Assembly: GCA_027045015.1 (NCBI GenBank)
Contig: JALUBF010000008.1
Coordinates: 1-39,780, forward strand
DNA length: 39,780 bases
Direction: 5' to 3'
Source of the DNA: Sulfurovum sp.
GTDB lineage: Bacteria; Campylobacterota; Campylobacteria; Campylobacterales; Sulfurovaceae
The position numbers were made by a program, and so were the translations under genes. This document shows, piece by piece, positions 29,434 through 38,160 of the stretch. Below the pieces are notes generated by a model. The model was not told where the DNA came from. It saw nothing but the letters and a program-made list of their open reading frames with translations, and made no database searches. Each line of letters begins with the position of its first letter. The first letter of the stretch is position 1.

Positions 29434-29991
29434 TTACTCTGTAACCTCATACTCAGCTCTACCCATTTGGTACAAATCGTTACCATAGGTATCATTGATT
29501 ACTGTTACAGGAAAATCTTTTACTGTTATTTTACGAACAGCTTCTGGCCCTAACTCTGGGTAAGCAATTACCTCTGCTGAAGTTATCTGCTTACCAAGTA
29601 ATGCACCTGCTCCACCTGTTGCTCCAAAGTAGATACCATCATACTCAACACAAGCATCTTTTACAGCCTGATCACGTTTACCTTTACCAATCATACCTTT
29701 TGAACCATTTTTAAGCATAGTTGGAGAGTAAGAGTCCATTCTATAAGATGTTGTAGGTCCTGCACTTCCTATTGGGTCACCTGGTTTTGGAGGAGTTGGT
29801 CCAACAAAATAGATAACTGAACCTTCCAAATCAAATGGAAGCTCCTCACCTTTTTCTATTAGCTCTACAAGTCTTTTATGAGCTGCATCTCTAGCTGTAT
29901 ATAGAGTACCATTAAGTAGTACTGTATCACCTGCTTTTAACTTTTTTGTATCTTCTGATGTTAGTGGTGTTGTTAAAGTATATTGTGCCAT
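29434..29991 (-). CDS. Fumarate hydratase class I, beta (C-terminal) subunit
   Basis: YFVGPTPPKPGDPIGSAGPTTSYRMD, MIGKG, ATGGAGALLGKQI. Confidence 0.93.
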   Translation of the reverse strand: MAQYTLTTPLTSEDTKKLKAGDTVLLNGTLYTARDAAHKRLVELIEKGEELPFDLEGSVIYFVGPTPPKPGDPIGSAGPTTSYRMDSYSPTMLKNGSKGMIGKGKRDQAVKDACVEYDGIYFGATGGAGALLGKQITSAEVIAYPELGPEAVRKITVKDFPVTVINDTYGNDLYQMGRAEYEVTE

Positions 29992-30005
29992 TTCTTACTC
30001 CTTGA

Positions 30006-30857
30006 TTATATAGTAATATGTGTATGTCTTGAACTATGACATTGAACATTCACAGATACAGGAAGAGAAGCTATATGACATGGATTTGACTCAATATGTA
30101 CAGCTAAAGCAGTTTTTGTTCCACCCATACCCATAGCACCGATTCCAAGTTTGTTTATCTCATCTAAAATATCTTTTTCCATCTCTGCCATCTCTGGATC
30201 TTCATTTACAGAGCCAATATCTCTAAATAGTGCATGTTTTGATGAGATACATGCTTTTTCAAATGTACCACCTATACCTACACCTACTGTTATTGGAGGA
30301 CAAGGGTTACCACCTGCATCAGAGATTACCTCTTTAACATAGTTTATAATACCTGCTTTACCTGCTGCTGGAGGGAAGACTCTTGCACGAGACACATTTT
30401 CACTTCCTCCACCTTTTGCTGCATACTCAATATCTATCTTATCTCCTGCTACAATATCAAAATGGATAATAGCTGGTAGGTTGTACCCTACTGTATCTTT
30501 AAGATTGGCACGGCTAAATGGCTCACAAGTTGATGCTCTTAGGTATGCATCTGTATAACCTTGTTCTGTACCTTTATTGATAGCATCTCTAAGAAGTCCA
30601 CCTTTAACTTTTACATCTTCTCCTACTTTTACAAAAAATACTGCCAAACCAGTATCTTGACAAAGTGGTCTTTTTTCATCTTTTGCAATATCTGCATTTT
30701 CAAGAATCTGACGAATCACCTCTTTACTTACTGGTGATTTTTCATTCTCCATAGCCTCTTTTAAAGCATCATAAGTATCTTGTGGAAGATCTGTCCCACA
30801 ATGCACGATAATATCTCTTACTGCTTTAACAATATCGTTAAATTCAATCTCTCTCAT
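30006..30857 (-). CDS. Fumarate hydratase class I, alpha (N-terminal, 4Fe-4S) subunit
   Basis: LCQDTGLAVFFVKVG, GGGSENVSRARVFPPA, MGMGGTKTALAV. Confidence 0.94.
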   Translation of the reverse strand: MREIEFNDIVKAVRDIIVHCGTDLPQDTYDALKEAMENEKSPVSKEVIRQILENADIAKDEKRPLCQDTGLAVFFVKVGEDVKVKGGLLRDAINKGTEQGYTDAYLRASTCEPFSRANLKDTVGYNLPAIIHFDIVAGDKIDIEYAAKGGGSENVSRARVFPPAAGKAGIINYVKEVISDAGGNPCPPITVGVGIGGTFEKACISSKHALFRDIGSVNEDPEMAEMEKDILDEINKLGIGAMGMGGTKTALAVHIESNPCHIASLPVSVNVQCHSSRHTHITI

Positions 30858-30866
30858 ATCTATCCT

Positions 30867-31817
30867 TTATTTAAAAAAATTTTTCTCATTTAATACATCT
30901 ATCATACTCTTAACAGATGCTATACTTTTGGCAAATCGTCTCTTTTGTCCATCACTCAATGTCATCTCAAATAGCTTTTCAACACCACCTGCACCAAGAG
31001 CTACAGGTACACCTGAAACTACATCTGAATGACCATAATGTCCATCTAGATAAACAGCACATGGGTGGATTTGCTTAGTATCTTTCAAAATAGCCTCAAC
31101 CATAATAGCTGTAGCTTTTGCAGGAGCATAGTATGCTGAACCAGTTTTTAAATATCCTACAATTTCTGCACCACCATGCTTAGTTCTCTCTACAACTTCA
31201 ACTATCTCCTCCTCATCAAGTACATCTGTCAATGGAACACCAGCAACTGTTGAAAATTTTGGAAGAGGAACCATATCATCTCCATGTCCTCCCATTACAG
31301 ATGCACGGATTTGTCCAGCACCATAACCAATCTTCTCATGTATAAAGTGTGCCATTCTTGCACTATCTAAAATTCCAGCCATACCGATAACTCTCTCTTT
31401 TGGAAAACCAGATACTTTTAATGCTACATAGGTCATAACATCAAGTGGATTGGAAACCATAATAATAATAGCATTTGGGGCATGCTCTTTAACATCTTCA
31501 ACCACTTGACGAGTAATCTCTGCATTTATCATAAGTAGATCATCTCTACTCATTCCTGGTTTTCTAGGACTCCCTGCTGTAATAACAACTACATCTGACC
31601 CAGCCATATCTGAAGCCTCTTCAGCTACAGAAACCAATGTATGCATACGTGCAGCATTGGCTGCTTGTGACATATCAAGTGCCTTACCTTTTGCTATCTC
31701 AATATCTCTATCACGAAGCATAATCTCATGACAAATTCCACGCATAGCTAAAGAGTATGCTACTGTTGCACCAACATTTCCTGCACCAATAATCGATACT
31801 TTTTTACCTTTATTCAT
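30867..31817 (-). CDS. mdh: Malate dehydrogenase (start revised from 31865)
   Basis: KVSIIGAGNVGATVAYSLA, GSPRKPGMSRDDLL, GHGDDMVPL; AAGGA upstream of the 31817 ATG. Confidence 0.94.
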   Translation of the reverse strand: MNKGKKVSIIGAGNVGATVAYSLAMRGICHEIMLRDRDIEIAKGKALDMSQAANAARMHTLVSVAEEASDMAGSDVVVITAGSPRKPGMSRDDLLMINAEITRQVVEDVKEHAPNAIIIMVSNPLDVMTYVALKVSGFPKERVIGMAGILDSARMAHFIHEKIGYGAGQIRASVMGGHGDDMVPLPKFSTVAGVPLTDVLDEEEIVEVVERTKHGGAEIVGYLKTGSAYYAPAKATAIMVEAILKDTKQIHPCAVYLDGHYGHSDVVSGVPVALGAGGVEKLFEMTLSDGQKRRFAKSIASVKSMIDVLNEKNFFK

Positions 31818-31840
31818 ATTTTTCCTTTTCAAATAAAAAT

Positions 31841-31927
31841 TATAGGGAACCTCCAAGCAAAACATAACTCATATTATCTATATCAATTATGCTTTGCAAC
31901 AAAAGAGGCTATCATCAACTCCCTATA
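31841..31927 (-). ncRNA. Candidate structured 5' leader RNA of mdh/TCA operon (three nested stems)
   Basis: TATAGGGA/TCCCTATA (31841-31848/31920-31927), CCTC/GAGG (31850-31853/31905-31908), GCAAA.CATAA/TTATG.TTTGC (31857-31867/31887-31897). Confidence 0.45.
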
Positions 31928-31958
31928 TTAAGTGAGACTACTGTCTCTATCGCAGAAA

Positions 31959-31964
31959 ATTATA
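31959..31964 (-). promoter_or_regulatory. Likely -10 element (TATAAT) for the mdh operon
   Basis: Minus-strand TATAAT preceding the structured leader. Confidence 0.5.
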
Positions 31965-32237
31965 TTTTACGAAGTATTATTAGTATACACAAAAAGTATT
32001 ATATCTTTATAACAATTAATAGATAAAAGAAGAAAAAAGATAAGGTGTTACAAAAATTAAAACAAAAAGAGTTACCAAGTGATTTTTTAAAGTATAAGAG
32101 ATAAATTGATACATTTTTTCATATTTATTTGAAAAAATAATTTTAAAGTACAATATAAAGTATCCTTTTAATAACTATTATTTATAATAATATCAGATAT
32201 ATAAAAATATACTACTTTAACTATATATGGAGATATT

Positions 32238-32702
32238 ATGGGTCAAATTATTAAAAATATTATTACAAATGAAGAGATTAAAAAACCAGAACCTGTTGAT
32301 GAAGAGATACCATTTGATGGTGGAGTGATGATTACAGAGACAGATAAAGCTGGTATCATCACCTATGCAAATCGTAAATTTAGAAGTATGACAGGCTACA
32401 CTAAAGAGGAGCTTATAGGTTCACCTCACTCTATCAATAGACACCCTGATATGCCAAAATCTGCATTTAAAACTATGTGGGAAACCATAAAAAGTGGAGA
32501 CTACTGGGACGGTATAGTAAAAAATATGAATAAAAATGGCAAATATTATCTTGTTCATGTATGGATTAAACCAAAATTTAACGATAAGAATGAGATTCTT
32601 GGTTATATTGCAGGAAGAACTATCCCAAATAAAGATACTACTAAAGAAATGCTAAAAATATATAAAGATTTAAGAGAAGAGGAGAAAAAAGAGTCTTTAT
32701 AG
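32238..32702 (+). CDS. Stand-alone PAS-domain protein, Aer/CetB-like
   Basis: ITYANRKFRSMTGYTKEELIGSPHSINRHPDMPKSAFKTMWETIKSGDYWDGIVKNMNKNGKYYLVHVWIKP; no MCP or kinase domain. Confidence 0.88.
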   Translation: MGQIIKNIITNEEIKKPEPVDEEIPFDGGVMITETDKAGIITYANRKFRSMTGYTKEELIGSPHSINRHPDMPKSAFKTMWETIKSGDYWDGIVKNMNKNGKYYLVHVWIKPKFNDKNEILGYIAGRTIPNKDTTKEMLKIYKDLREEEKKESL

Positions 32703-32921
32703 ACCCTTTTTAGCCTCTTGTAATGCAGATATAACTGCGTCAATATTATCTTTAGGAATATGTACTTTCCAATCTGGTTGTTCTGCATTTGCTTTAAGTG
32801 ATATACCTATACTTGCTACAGGTTCACTATTGTCTCCATATGGTTTAGATACTAAAGCAATCTTTATCTCTCCATCATCTGTACCACTTAATTTTATATT
32901 ATCAATAACTTTTATACTCAT
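32697..32921 (-). CDS. Hypothetical 74-aa protein
   Basis: AAGGA before ATG; convergent 6-nt overlap with PAS gene. Confidence 0.7.
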   Translation of the reverse strand: MSIKVIDNIKLSGTDDGEIKIALVSKPYGDNSEPVASIGISLKANAEQPDWKVHIPKDNIDAVISALQEAKKGL

Positions 32922-32964
32922 TGTAAATCCTTTTATTTGATATAGATAATTATATCATAAAAGA

Positions 32965-33921
32965 TTAACGATTCTTAACCAAACGCATCAATACTGCTTG
33001 CATCTTACGCCAAAGTCGTATCTCTATAGCTGGAAAACCTGCATACATTTTACCACCATCTAGTGACTTAGTTACCCCACCTTTTCCTGCTACAGTTGTA
33101 AAAGCACCTATCTCCAAATGACCTGCTGTTGCACTCTGTCCACCCATAACTACATTACGGCCTAGTTTACTTGAACCTGCAAGCCCTACTTGTGCAGCCA
33201 TAAGCGAACACTCTCCTACATCACAGTTATGAGCTATCTGTATGAGATTGTCAAGTTTTGTACCTCTACGAATATATGTTGTACCAAATACTGCTCTATC
33301 TATGGTACAGTTTGCACCTATCTCAACACTATCTTCTACAACAACATTACCATTTTGATAGATTTTGATATGCTCTCCTTGCTTAGTATGTGCAAAACCA
33401 TACCCATCACAACCAATAACGCTACCCGAATGAACAATACAATCTTCACCTATATTACTACCATGGTATATAGTTACATTTGGATATAGCAGAGTATTGT
33501 CTCCAACTACTACATTATCTCCAACATAACACCCTGCCATAATAGTTACATTATCTCCAAGAGTTACATCTTTTCCAAAAGTAACACTACTATCTATATC
33601 ACAATTGCTACCAAATATTGGTTTATTTGTATCTGTAGTAACTCTATGTGCAAAAAATTTAGATGCAAATGCAAGTTTTAAGTATGCTTCATCGGTAATG
33701 AGTGCTACTGTAGTAGATGGCAAAAGATCTGCATATTTAGCATCTATAAATACTGCACCTGCTTTTGTTTGGGGAAGTTCAGATATATATTTAGCATCAG
33801 TAAAAAAAGAGAGTTGAGATGATGTAGCCTCTTTTAGTGTATGTATGCCATCTATTTCTATGTCACTACCAGTAAAATCAAGATTTAGTTTTTTTGTTAT
33901 CTGTGAGAGTTTATAAGTCAT
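32965..33921 (-). CDS. lpxD: UDP-3-O-acylglucosamine N-acyltransferase
   Basis: Left-handed beta-helix hexapeptide repeats, [30 protein letters not shown]-like [13 protein letters not shown]. Confidence 0.95.
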   Translation of the reverse strand: MTYKLSQITKKLNLDFTGSDIEIDGIHTLKEATSSQLSFFTDAKYISELPQTKAGAVFIDAKYADLLPSTTVALITDEAYLKLAFASKFFAHRVTTDTNKPIFGSNCDIDSSVTFGKDVTLGDNVTIMAGCYVGDNVVVGDNTLLYPNVTIYHGSNIGEDCIVHSGSVIGCDGYGFAHTKQGEHIKIYQNGNVVVEDSVEIGANCTIDRAVFGTTYIRRGTKLDNLIQIAHNCDVGECSLMAAQVGLAGSSKLGRNVVMGGQSATAGHLEIGAFTTVAGKGGVTKSLDGGKMYAGFPAIEIRLWRKMQAVLMRLVKNR

Positions 33922-33936
33922 TCGTTCTCCTTGCTA

Positions 33937-33967
33937 TATATGGTGTTTTCTATGCTAACACCATATA
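33937..33967 (-). terminator. Hairpin between ilvH and lpxD (TATATGGTGTT-9nt-AACACCATATA)
   Basis: Perfect 11-bp stem, 6 nt after ilvH stop; lpxD SD follows directly. Confidence 0.5.
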
Positions 33968-33973
33968 GATAAT

Positions 33974-34453
33974 CTAACGTTCTATAGCTACAACGCCACC
34001 ACGAACAACCTCACAAGGATTGTAACGCTGAGATGCTTCTATAAAATGTTTTATACGTTTTGGTTCATCTGCCACCATTACTATTATCATCTCTTCACCT
34101 ACATTTACAACACCACCATTGTAAGCAGCCGATAAGACAGAGATATCTGCCAAATTCTCAGCTATTGGGAATTTTGCCAATACCATCTCTTTTTCTACCA
34201 TCTCTTCATGCTCTATAACTTTATATACAGGGATAAGTTTATGTAACTGTTTTGTCACCTGTTCCATAAGTCTGCTAGAGCCTTTAGTAGCTATAGTTAT
34301 ATGAGACATATCACTATTTGGTATGGGAGCAACAGTCAATGACTCAATATTATATCCACGTGCAGCAAATAGCGAAGTTATACGAGAGAGTACTGAACTC
34401 TCATTCATCACAATAACAGAGATGACACGTCTTTCATCTATATGATTTTTCAT
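33974..34453 (-). CDS. ilvH: Acetolactate synthase small subunit
   Basis: ACT domain VMNESSVLSRITSLFAARGYNIESLTVAPI. Confidence 0.95.
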   Translation of the reverse strand: MKNHIDERRVISVIVMNESSVLSRITSLFAARGYNIESLTVAPIPNSDMSHITIATKGSSRLMEQVTKQLHKLIPVYKVIEHEEMVEKEMVLAKFPIAENLADISVLSAAYNGGVVNVGEEMIIVMVADEPKRIKHFIEASQRYNPCEVVRGGVVAIER

Positions 34454-36156
34454 TATTCATCTCCTTTTGTAGTCTCTGGTAACATCATATTGAACAATGC
34501 TCCTCCCGATGGAACCATAGGAAGAACATCTTCAAAACGGTTTGTTTGAACATTCATAAAACATACTCTATCTTGTTTTATAGCATCTTTTAATGCTTCA
34601 TCAAACTCCTCTTTTGTAGAAACATCATAACCAATGCCTCCACATGACTGGGCTAATGCTTTGAAGTTTGGTTGGAAACTCAAATCTGTCTCAGAGTAAC
34701 GTTTCTCATAGAAAAATGTCTGCCATTGACGAACCATACCTAAAAAGTGATTATTTAAAATAACATTTATTACAGGTATTTTATATTCAGATGCTGTTAC
34801 AAGCTCTTGCATATTCATAAGTATAGAACCATCACCTGTTATGTTTATAACTATTTTATCTGGACATGCTCTTTTAGCTCCAATAGCTGCTGGGAAACCA
34901 AATCCCATAGTTCCAAGTCCACCAGAGTTTATCCATTGGCGTGGTCTATCAAATGGATAGTGTTGAGCTGCCCACATCTGATGCTGACCAACATCTGAAG
35001 TGATAATAGCATCTTTGCCAACAAGCTCACCAATACGCTCTATAGCCCATTGAGGTTTGATAACCTCATCTGAATCTATATAAGATTGAGGGTGAAGCTC
35101 ATTATAATGATTTAAAACATCTCTCCAAGATTTGTAACGTGCTGTATCTACACCATTTAGTTGTGGCAACATAGCTTTAAGTACTTCTGTTACATCACCT
35201 ACTATAGGATAGTCAACATCTACAAGTTTACCTATGTTTGCTGCATCAATATCTACATGTATAATATCTGCATATTTAGCAAATTCAGATAGCTTACCTG
35301 TTACTCTATCATCAAATCTTGCACCCAAAGAGATAACCAAATCAGTCTCACTCATAGCCATATTTGATGCATAGTTACCATGCATACCAAGCATACCTAA
35401 AAGAAGTGGATTATCTGCACCCATTACACCTCTAGCCATAAGTGTCTCTACAGCTGGTATTTGTGTTTTATTGGCAAACTCTCTTACAAGCTCAGAGGCA
35501 TTTGAAAGTACTATTCCCCCACCAAGATAAAGTAGTGGTTTTTTAGCAGATTTTATAGCCTCAACAGCCTTTTCTATCTGACGTTTATTACCTTTATATG
35601 TAGGTTTATATGTTGGTATATCTACACTATCAGGATAATTAAACTCACCAATATCTACAGTGATATCTTTAGGAATATCCACAAGAACTGGTCCAGGACG
35701 ACCAGAACGTGCAATATAAAATGCCTCTTTAAGTACGCGTGGAAGCTCTTTTAAAGAGTGTACTAAAAAGTTATGTTTAGTACAAGGACGAGAGATACCA
35801 ACTGCATCAATCTCTTGAAAACCATCTGTCCCAATAAGAGAACGTGGTACTTGCCCAGAGATAACAACCATAGGAGTAGAATCAGTATAAGCCGTTGCTA
35901 TCCCTGTTACTGCATTGGTAAACCCTGGTCCAGAAGTAACCATAGCTACACCAACCTCACCTGTTGCTCTTGCATACCCATCAGCAGCATGAACAGCTGC
36001 TTGTTCATGACGATTTAAAATATGTTCAAATCCATTTTGTTTATATATCTCATCATATACATGCATAATAGCCCCACCAGGATAACCAAAAACAGTAGTT
36101 ACACCCTCTGCTATTAACGCTTCACATATCATTTGTGCACCAGACATTTGTCCCAT
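34453..36156 (-). CDS. ilvB: Acetolactate synthase large subunit (start revised from 36168)
   Basis: VFGYPGGAIMHVYDEIY, ARSGRPGPVLVDIPKDI, GDGSILMNMQELVTA, NNHFLGMVRQWQ; SD GGAG before 36156 ATG. Confidence 0.96.
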   Translation of the reverse strand: MGQMSGAQMICEALIAEGVTTVFGYPGGAIMHVYDEIYKQNGFEHILNRHEQAAVHAADGYARATGEVGVAMVTSGPGFTNAVTGIATAYTDSTPMVVISGQVPRSLIGTDGFQEIDAVGISRPCTKHNFLVHSLKELPRVLKEAFYIARSGRPGPVLVDIPKDITVDIGEFNYPDSVDIPTYKPTYKGNKRQIEKAVEAIKSAKKPLLYLGGGIVLSNASELVREFANKTQIPAVETLMARGVMGADNPLLLGMLGMHGNYASNMAMSETDLVISLGARFDDRVTGKLSEFAKYADIIHVDIDAANIGKLVDVDYPIVGDVTEVLKAMLPQLNGVDTARYKSWRDVLNHYNELHPQSYIDSDEVIKPQWAIERIGELVGKDAIITSDVGQHQMWAAQHYPFDRPRQWINSGGLGTMGFGFPAAIGAKRACPDKIVINITGDGSILMNMQELVTASEYKIPVINVILNNHFLGMVRQWQTFFYEKRYSETDLSFQPNFKALAQSCGGIGYDVSTKEEFDEALKDAIKQDRVCFMNVQTNRFEDVLPMVPSGGALFNMMLPETTKGDE

Positions 36157-36207
36157 TACACACTCCATTATTATATTTTATCTGATTATATCAAAATTAA
36201 ATTAGAT

Positions 36208-37110
36208 TTAGACATCTTGACACATTTGTAAAGCTACACCTTCACGTAAACCATCATCTACAACTACACAATCATCAAAATTCAATATAGTATATAGTTC
36301 TTTATAGATAAGTATCCCTGCACTTATAAGCTCTGAACGCCCTACACCTACTGCTATTTCTCTTTGATTAAACGGCATATTAAGAAGTTTTTTTAGATAG
36401 AAGTCCAATTCATCTTTTTTAAGTAGTGTACCATTTATCTTAGTTGCATCATATGTTTCATAGTTAAATCCTAGTTTCATAGAAGCTACAGTAGTAGGTG
36501 TACCTGCTGTTGCTACAAATAAATCAGGTTTTTTTATGGTAGTATAAACCTCATCACAAAATCTTTTCATATCTAACATCTTATTTGGTAATGCATTTTC
36601 CATATCGTTAAGAGTATCAAAACTTTGAGACATAGTTACAATCCCTACTTGAAAACTTCTACTTATAATCTCATTTTCAAACTTAAAGATAACCTCTGTT
36701 GAGCCTCCACCTATATCTATAAGTACAAAACTATCTGAAATATAATTAAGCTTTTCTAGTCTATTCTCAACAGCCATTAATGTAAGTTCAGCCTCTTTAA
36801 CTCCCGATATAACATTAAAAGTTACACCTGTATGCTCTTCTATCTTAGCCAATACACTATCTTGATTTGACGCTCTACGCATAGCTTCAGTAGTAACTGC
36901 TCGTATAGTTTTAGAATCAAAATCAATCAAATCCTTTACCTCATCTATAGCATCTACAATACGCCCAATAGCTTTACTATCTATCTTTCCAGAAGATGCT
37001 AATCCATCAGCAGTTTTTACCACTTTTTCATAAAAAAATAACTCTTTTTTAGTAACACAGTCATATTCCAATACTCTTAAAGTATTTGATCCTAAATCTA
37101 TCGCTATCAT
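36208..37110 (-). CDS. Ppx/GppA family phosphatase
   Basis: AIDLGSNTLRVLEYD, FVLIDIGGGSTEVIFKFEN, FVATAGTPTTVA. Confidence 0.92.
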   Translation of the reverse strand: MIAIDLGSNTLRVLEYDCVTKKELFFYEKVVKTADGLASSGKIDSKAIGRIVDAIDEVKDLIDFDSKTIRAVTTEAMRRASNQDSVLAKIEEHTGVTFNVISGVKEAELTLMAVENRLEKLNYISDSFVLIDIGGGSTEVIFKFENEIISRSFQVGIVTMSQSFDTLNDMENALPNKMLDMKRFCDEVYTTIKKPDLFVATAGTPTTVASMKLGFNYETYDATKINGTLLKKDELDFYLKKLLNMPFNQREIAVGVGRSELISAGILIYKELYTILNFDDCVVVDDGLREGVALQMCQDV

Positions 37111-37130
37111 ATATACCTACTTTTTCATAC

Positions 37131-38150
37131 TCAAATTCTGAAAGAGAATGTAGAACCTTTATCTTTAATACTCTCTATCTCAAGTTTACTTCCATGTAAA
37201 GATAAAATAGTTTTTACTATGGAAAGTCCCAATCCCATAGAGTTGTCCCATGAGTGTGTACCTGAACGATAGAATTTTTTAGTTACCTTATCTATATCTT
37301 TTGAATCTATCCCTACACCTCTATCTTCTACAGACACCAATCCATCTTTTATAGATACTTTAACATCTTTTTTTGAATACTTAAGTGCATTTTCTATAAG
37401 ATTTTTTAGTACCACTTCTATAAGCGTTCTATCTGCTTCTATACTATATATTTTAGATAAAAGAGTTATCTCTCTTTTTGGATATTTATCTTTTAAAGAA
37501 ACTATTACACTTTGAGCTAAAGAATCCAACTCAAATTTACTTTTATGTAGAGTTGTCTCTTTGCTCTCAAACTTATTCCACAACATAAGCCTTGCAAGTA
37601 GTGACTCTATCTTATTCCCATTATTATATATCTTCTCTAAGAACTTATCTTGTAATGGCTTTGGTATTTCACTATCATCTACAAGTGTTTGAGAGTACCC
37701 CATTATAGATGCTATAGGATTTCTAAACTCATGAGCAATAGCTGAAAGCATATCGGCTCTTTGACGATTCTTAAGTTTTAATTTTGCATTATATCGTTGC
37801 TTTATATCTTCACGCTCTTTAGCCTTTTGAAGTACTTTAAGAAGATTTTGATTTATATCTTCAAACTCTTGAGTAAAAAAATTTGTTTTATAGTCAACTT
37901 TTTCTATATTCTCTAAATTAGTAAGATAAGTGTTAATAGTAACAAGTTCATTTTGCATACCACCAGCACCACGAGCTACAGCATATATAAACAGAAAAAA
38001 AGCAAAGGCTAAAAGAGAAATAATTAATAAAAATGTAAAACTATCTTTGATAATAAAATTAAGTACTACTGTAAAAAGCAAAAATATAACTACTGCCATA
38101 ATAACAAGACGTGCCATAACATAGTCTTTAAAGCGTGGACGCGTTAACAT
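37131..38150 (-). CDS. Sensor histidine kinase (start revised from 38183)
   Basis: Two TMs, SAIAHEFRNPIASIMGYSQTL, N-box, GVGID, GLGLSIVKTIL; no adjacent response regulator. Confidence 0.92.
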   Translation of the reverse strand: MLTRPRFKDYVMARLVIMAVVIFLLFTVVLNFIIKDSFTFLLIISLLAFAFFLFIYAVARGAGGMQNELVTINTYLTNLENIEKVDYKTNFFTQEFEDINQNLLKVLQKAKEREDIKQRYNAKLKLKNRQRADMLSAIAHEFRNPIASIMGYSQTLVDDSEIPKPLQDKFLEKIYNNGNKIESLLARLMLWNKFESKETTLHKSKFELDSLAQSVIVSLKDKYPKREITLLSKIYSIEADRTLIEVVLKNLIENALKYSKKDVKVSIKDGLVSVEDRGVGIDSKDIDKVTKKFYRSGTHSWDNSMGLGLSIVKTILSLHGSKLEIESIKDKGSTFSFRI

Positions 38151-38160
38151 AGATACTCTC

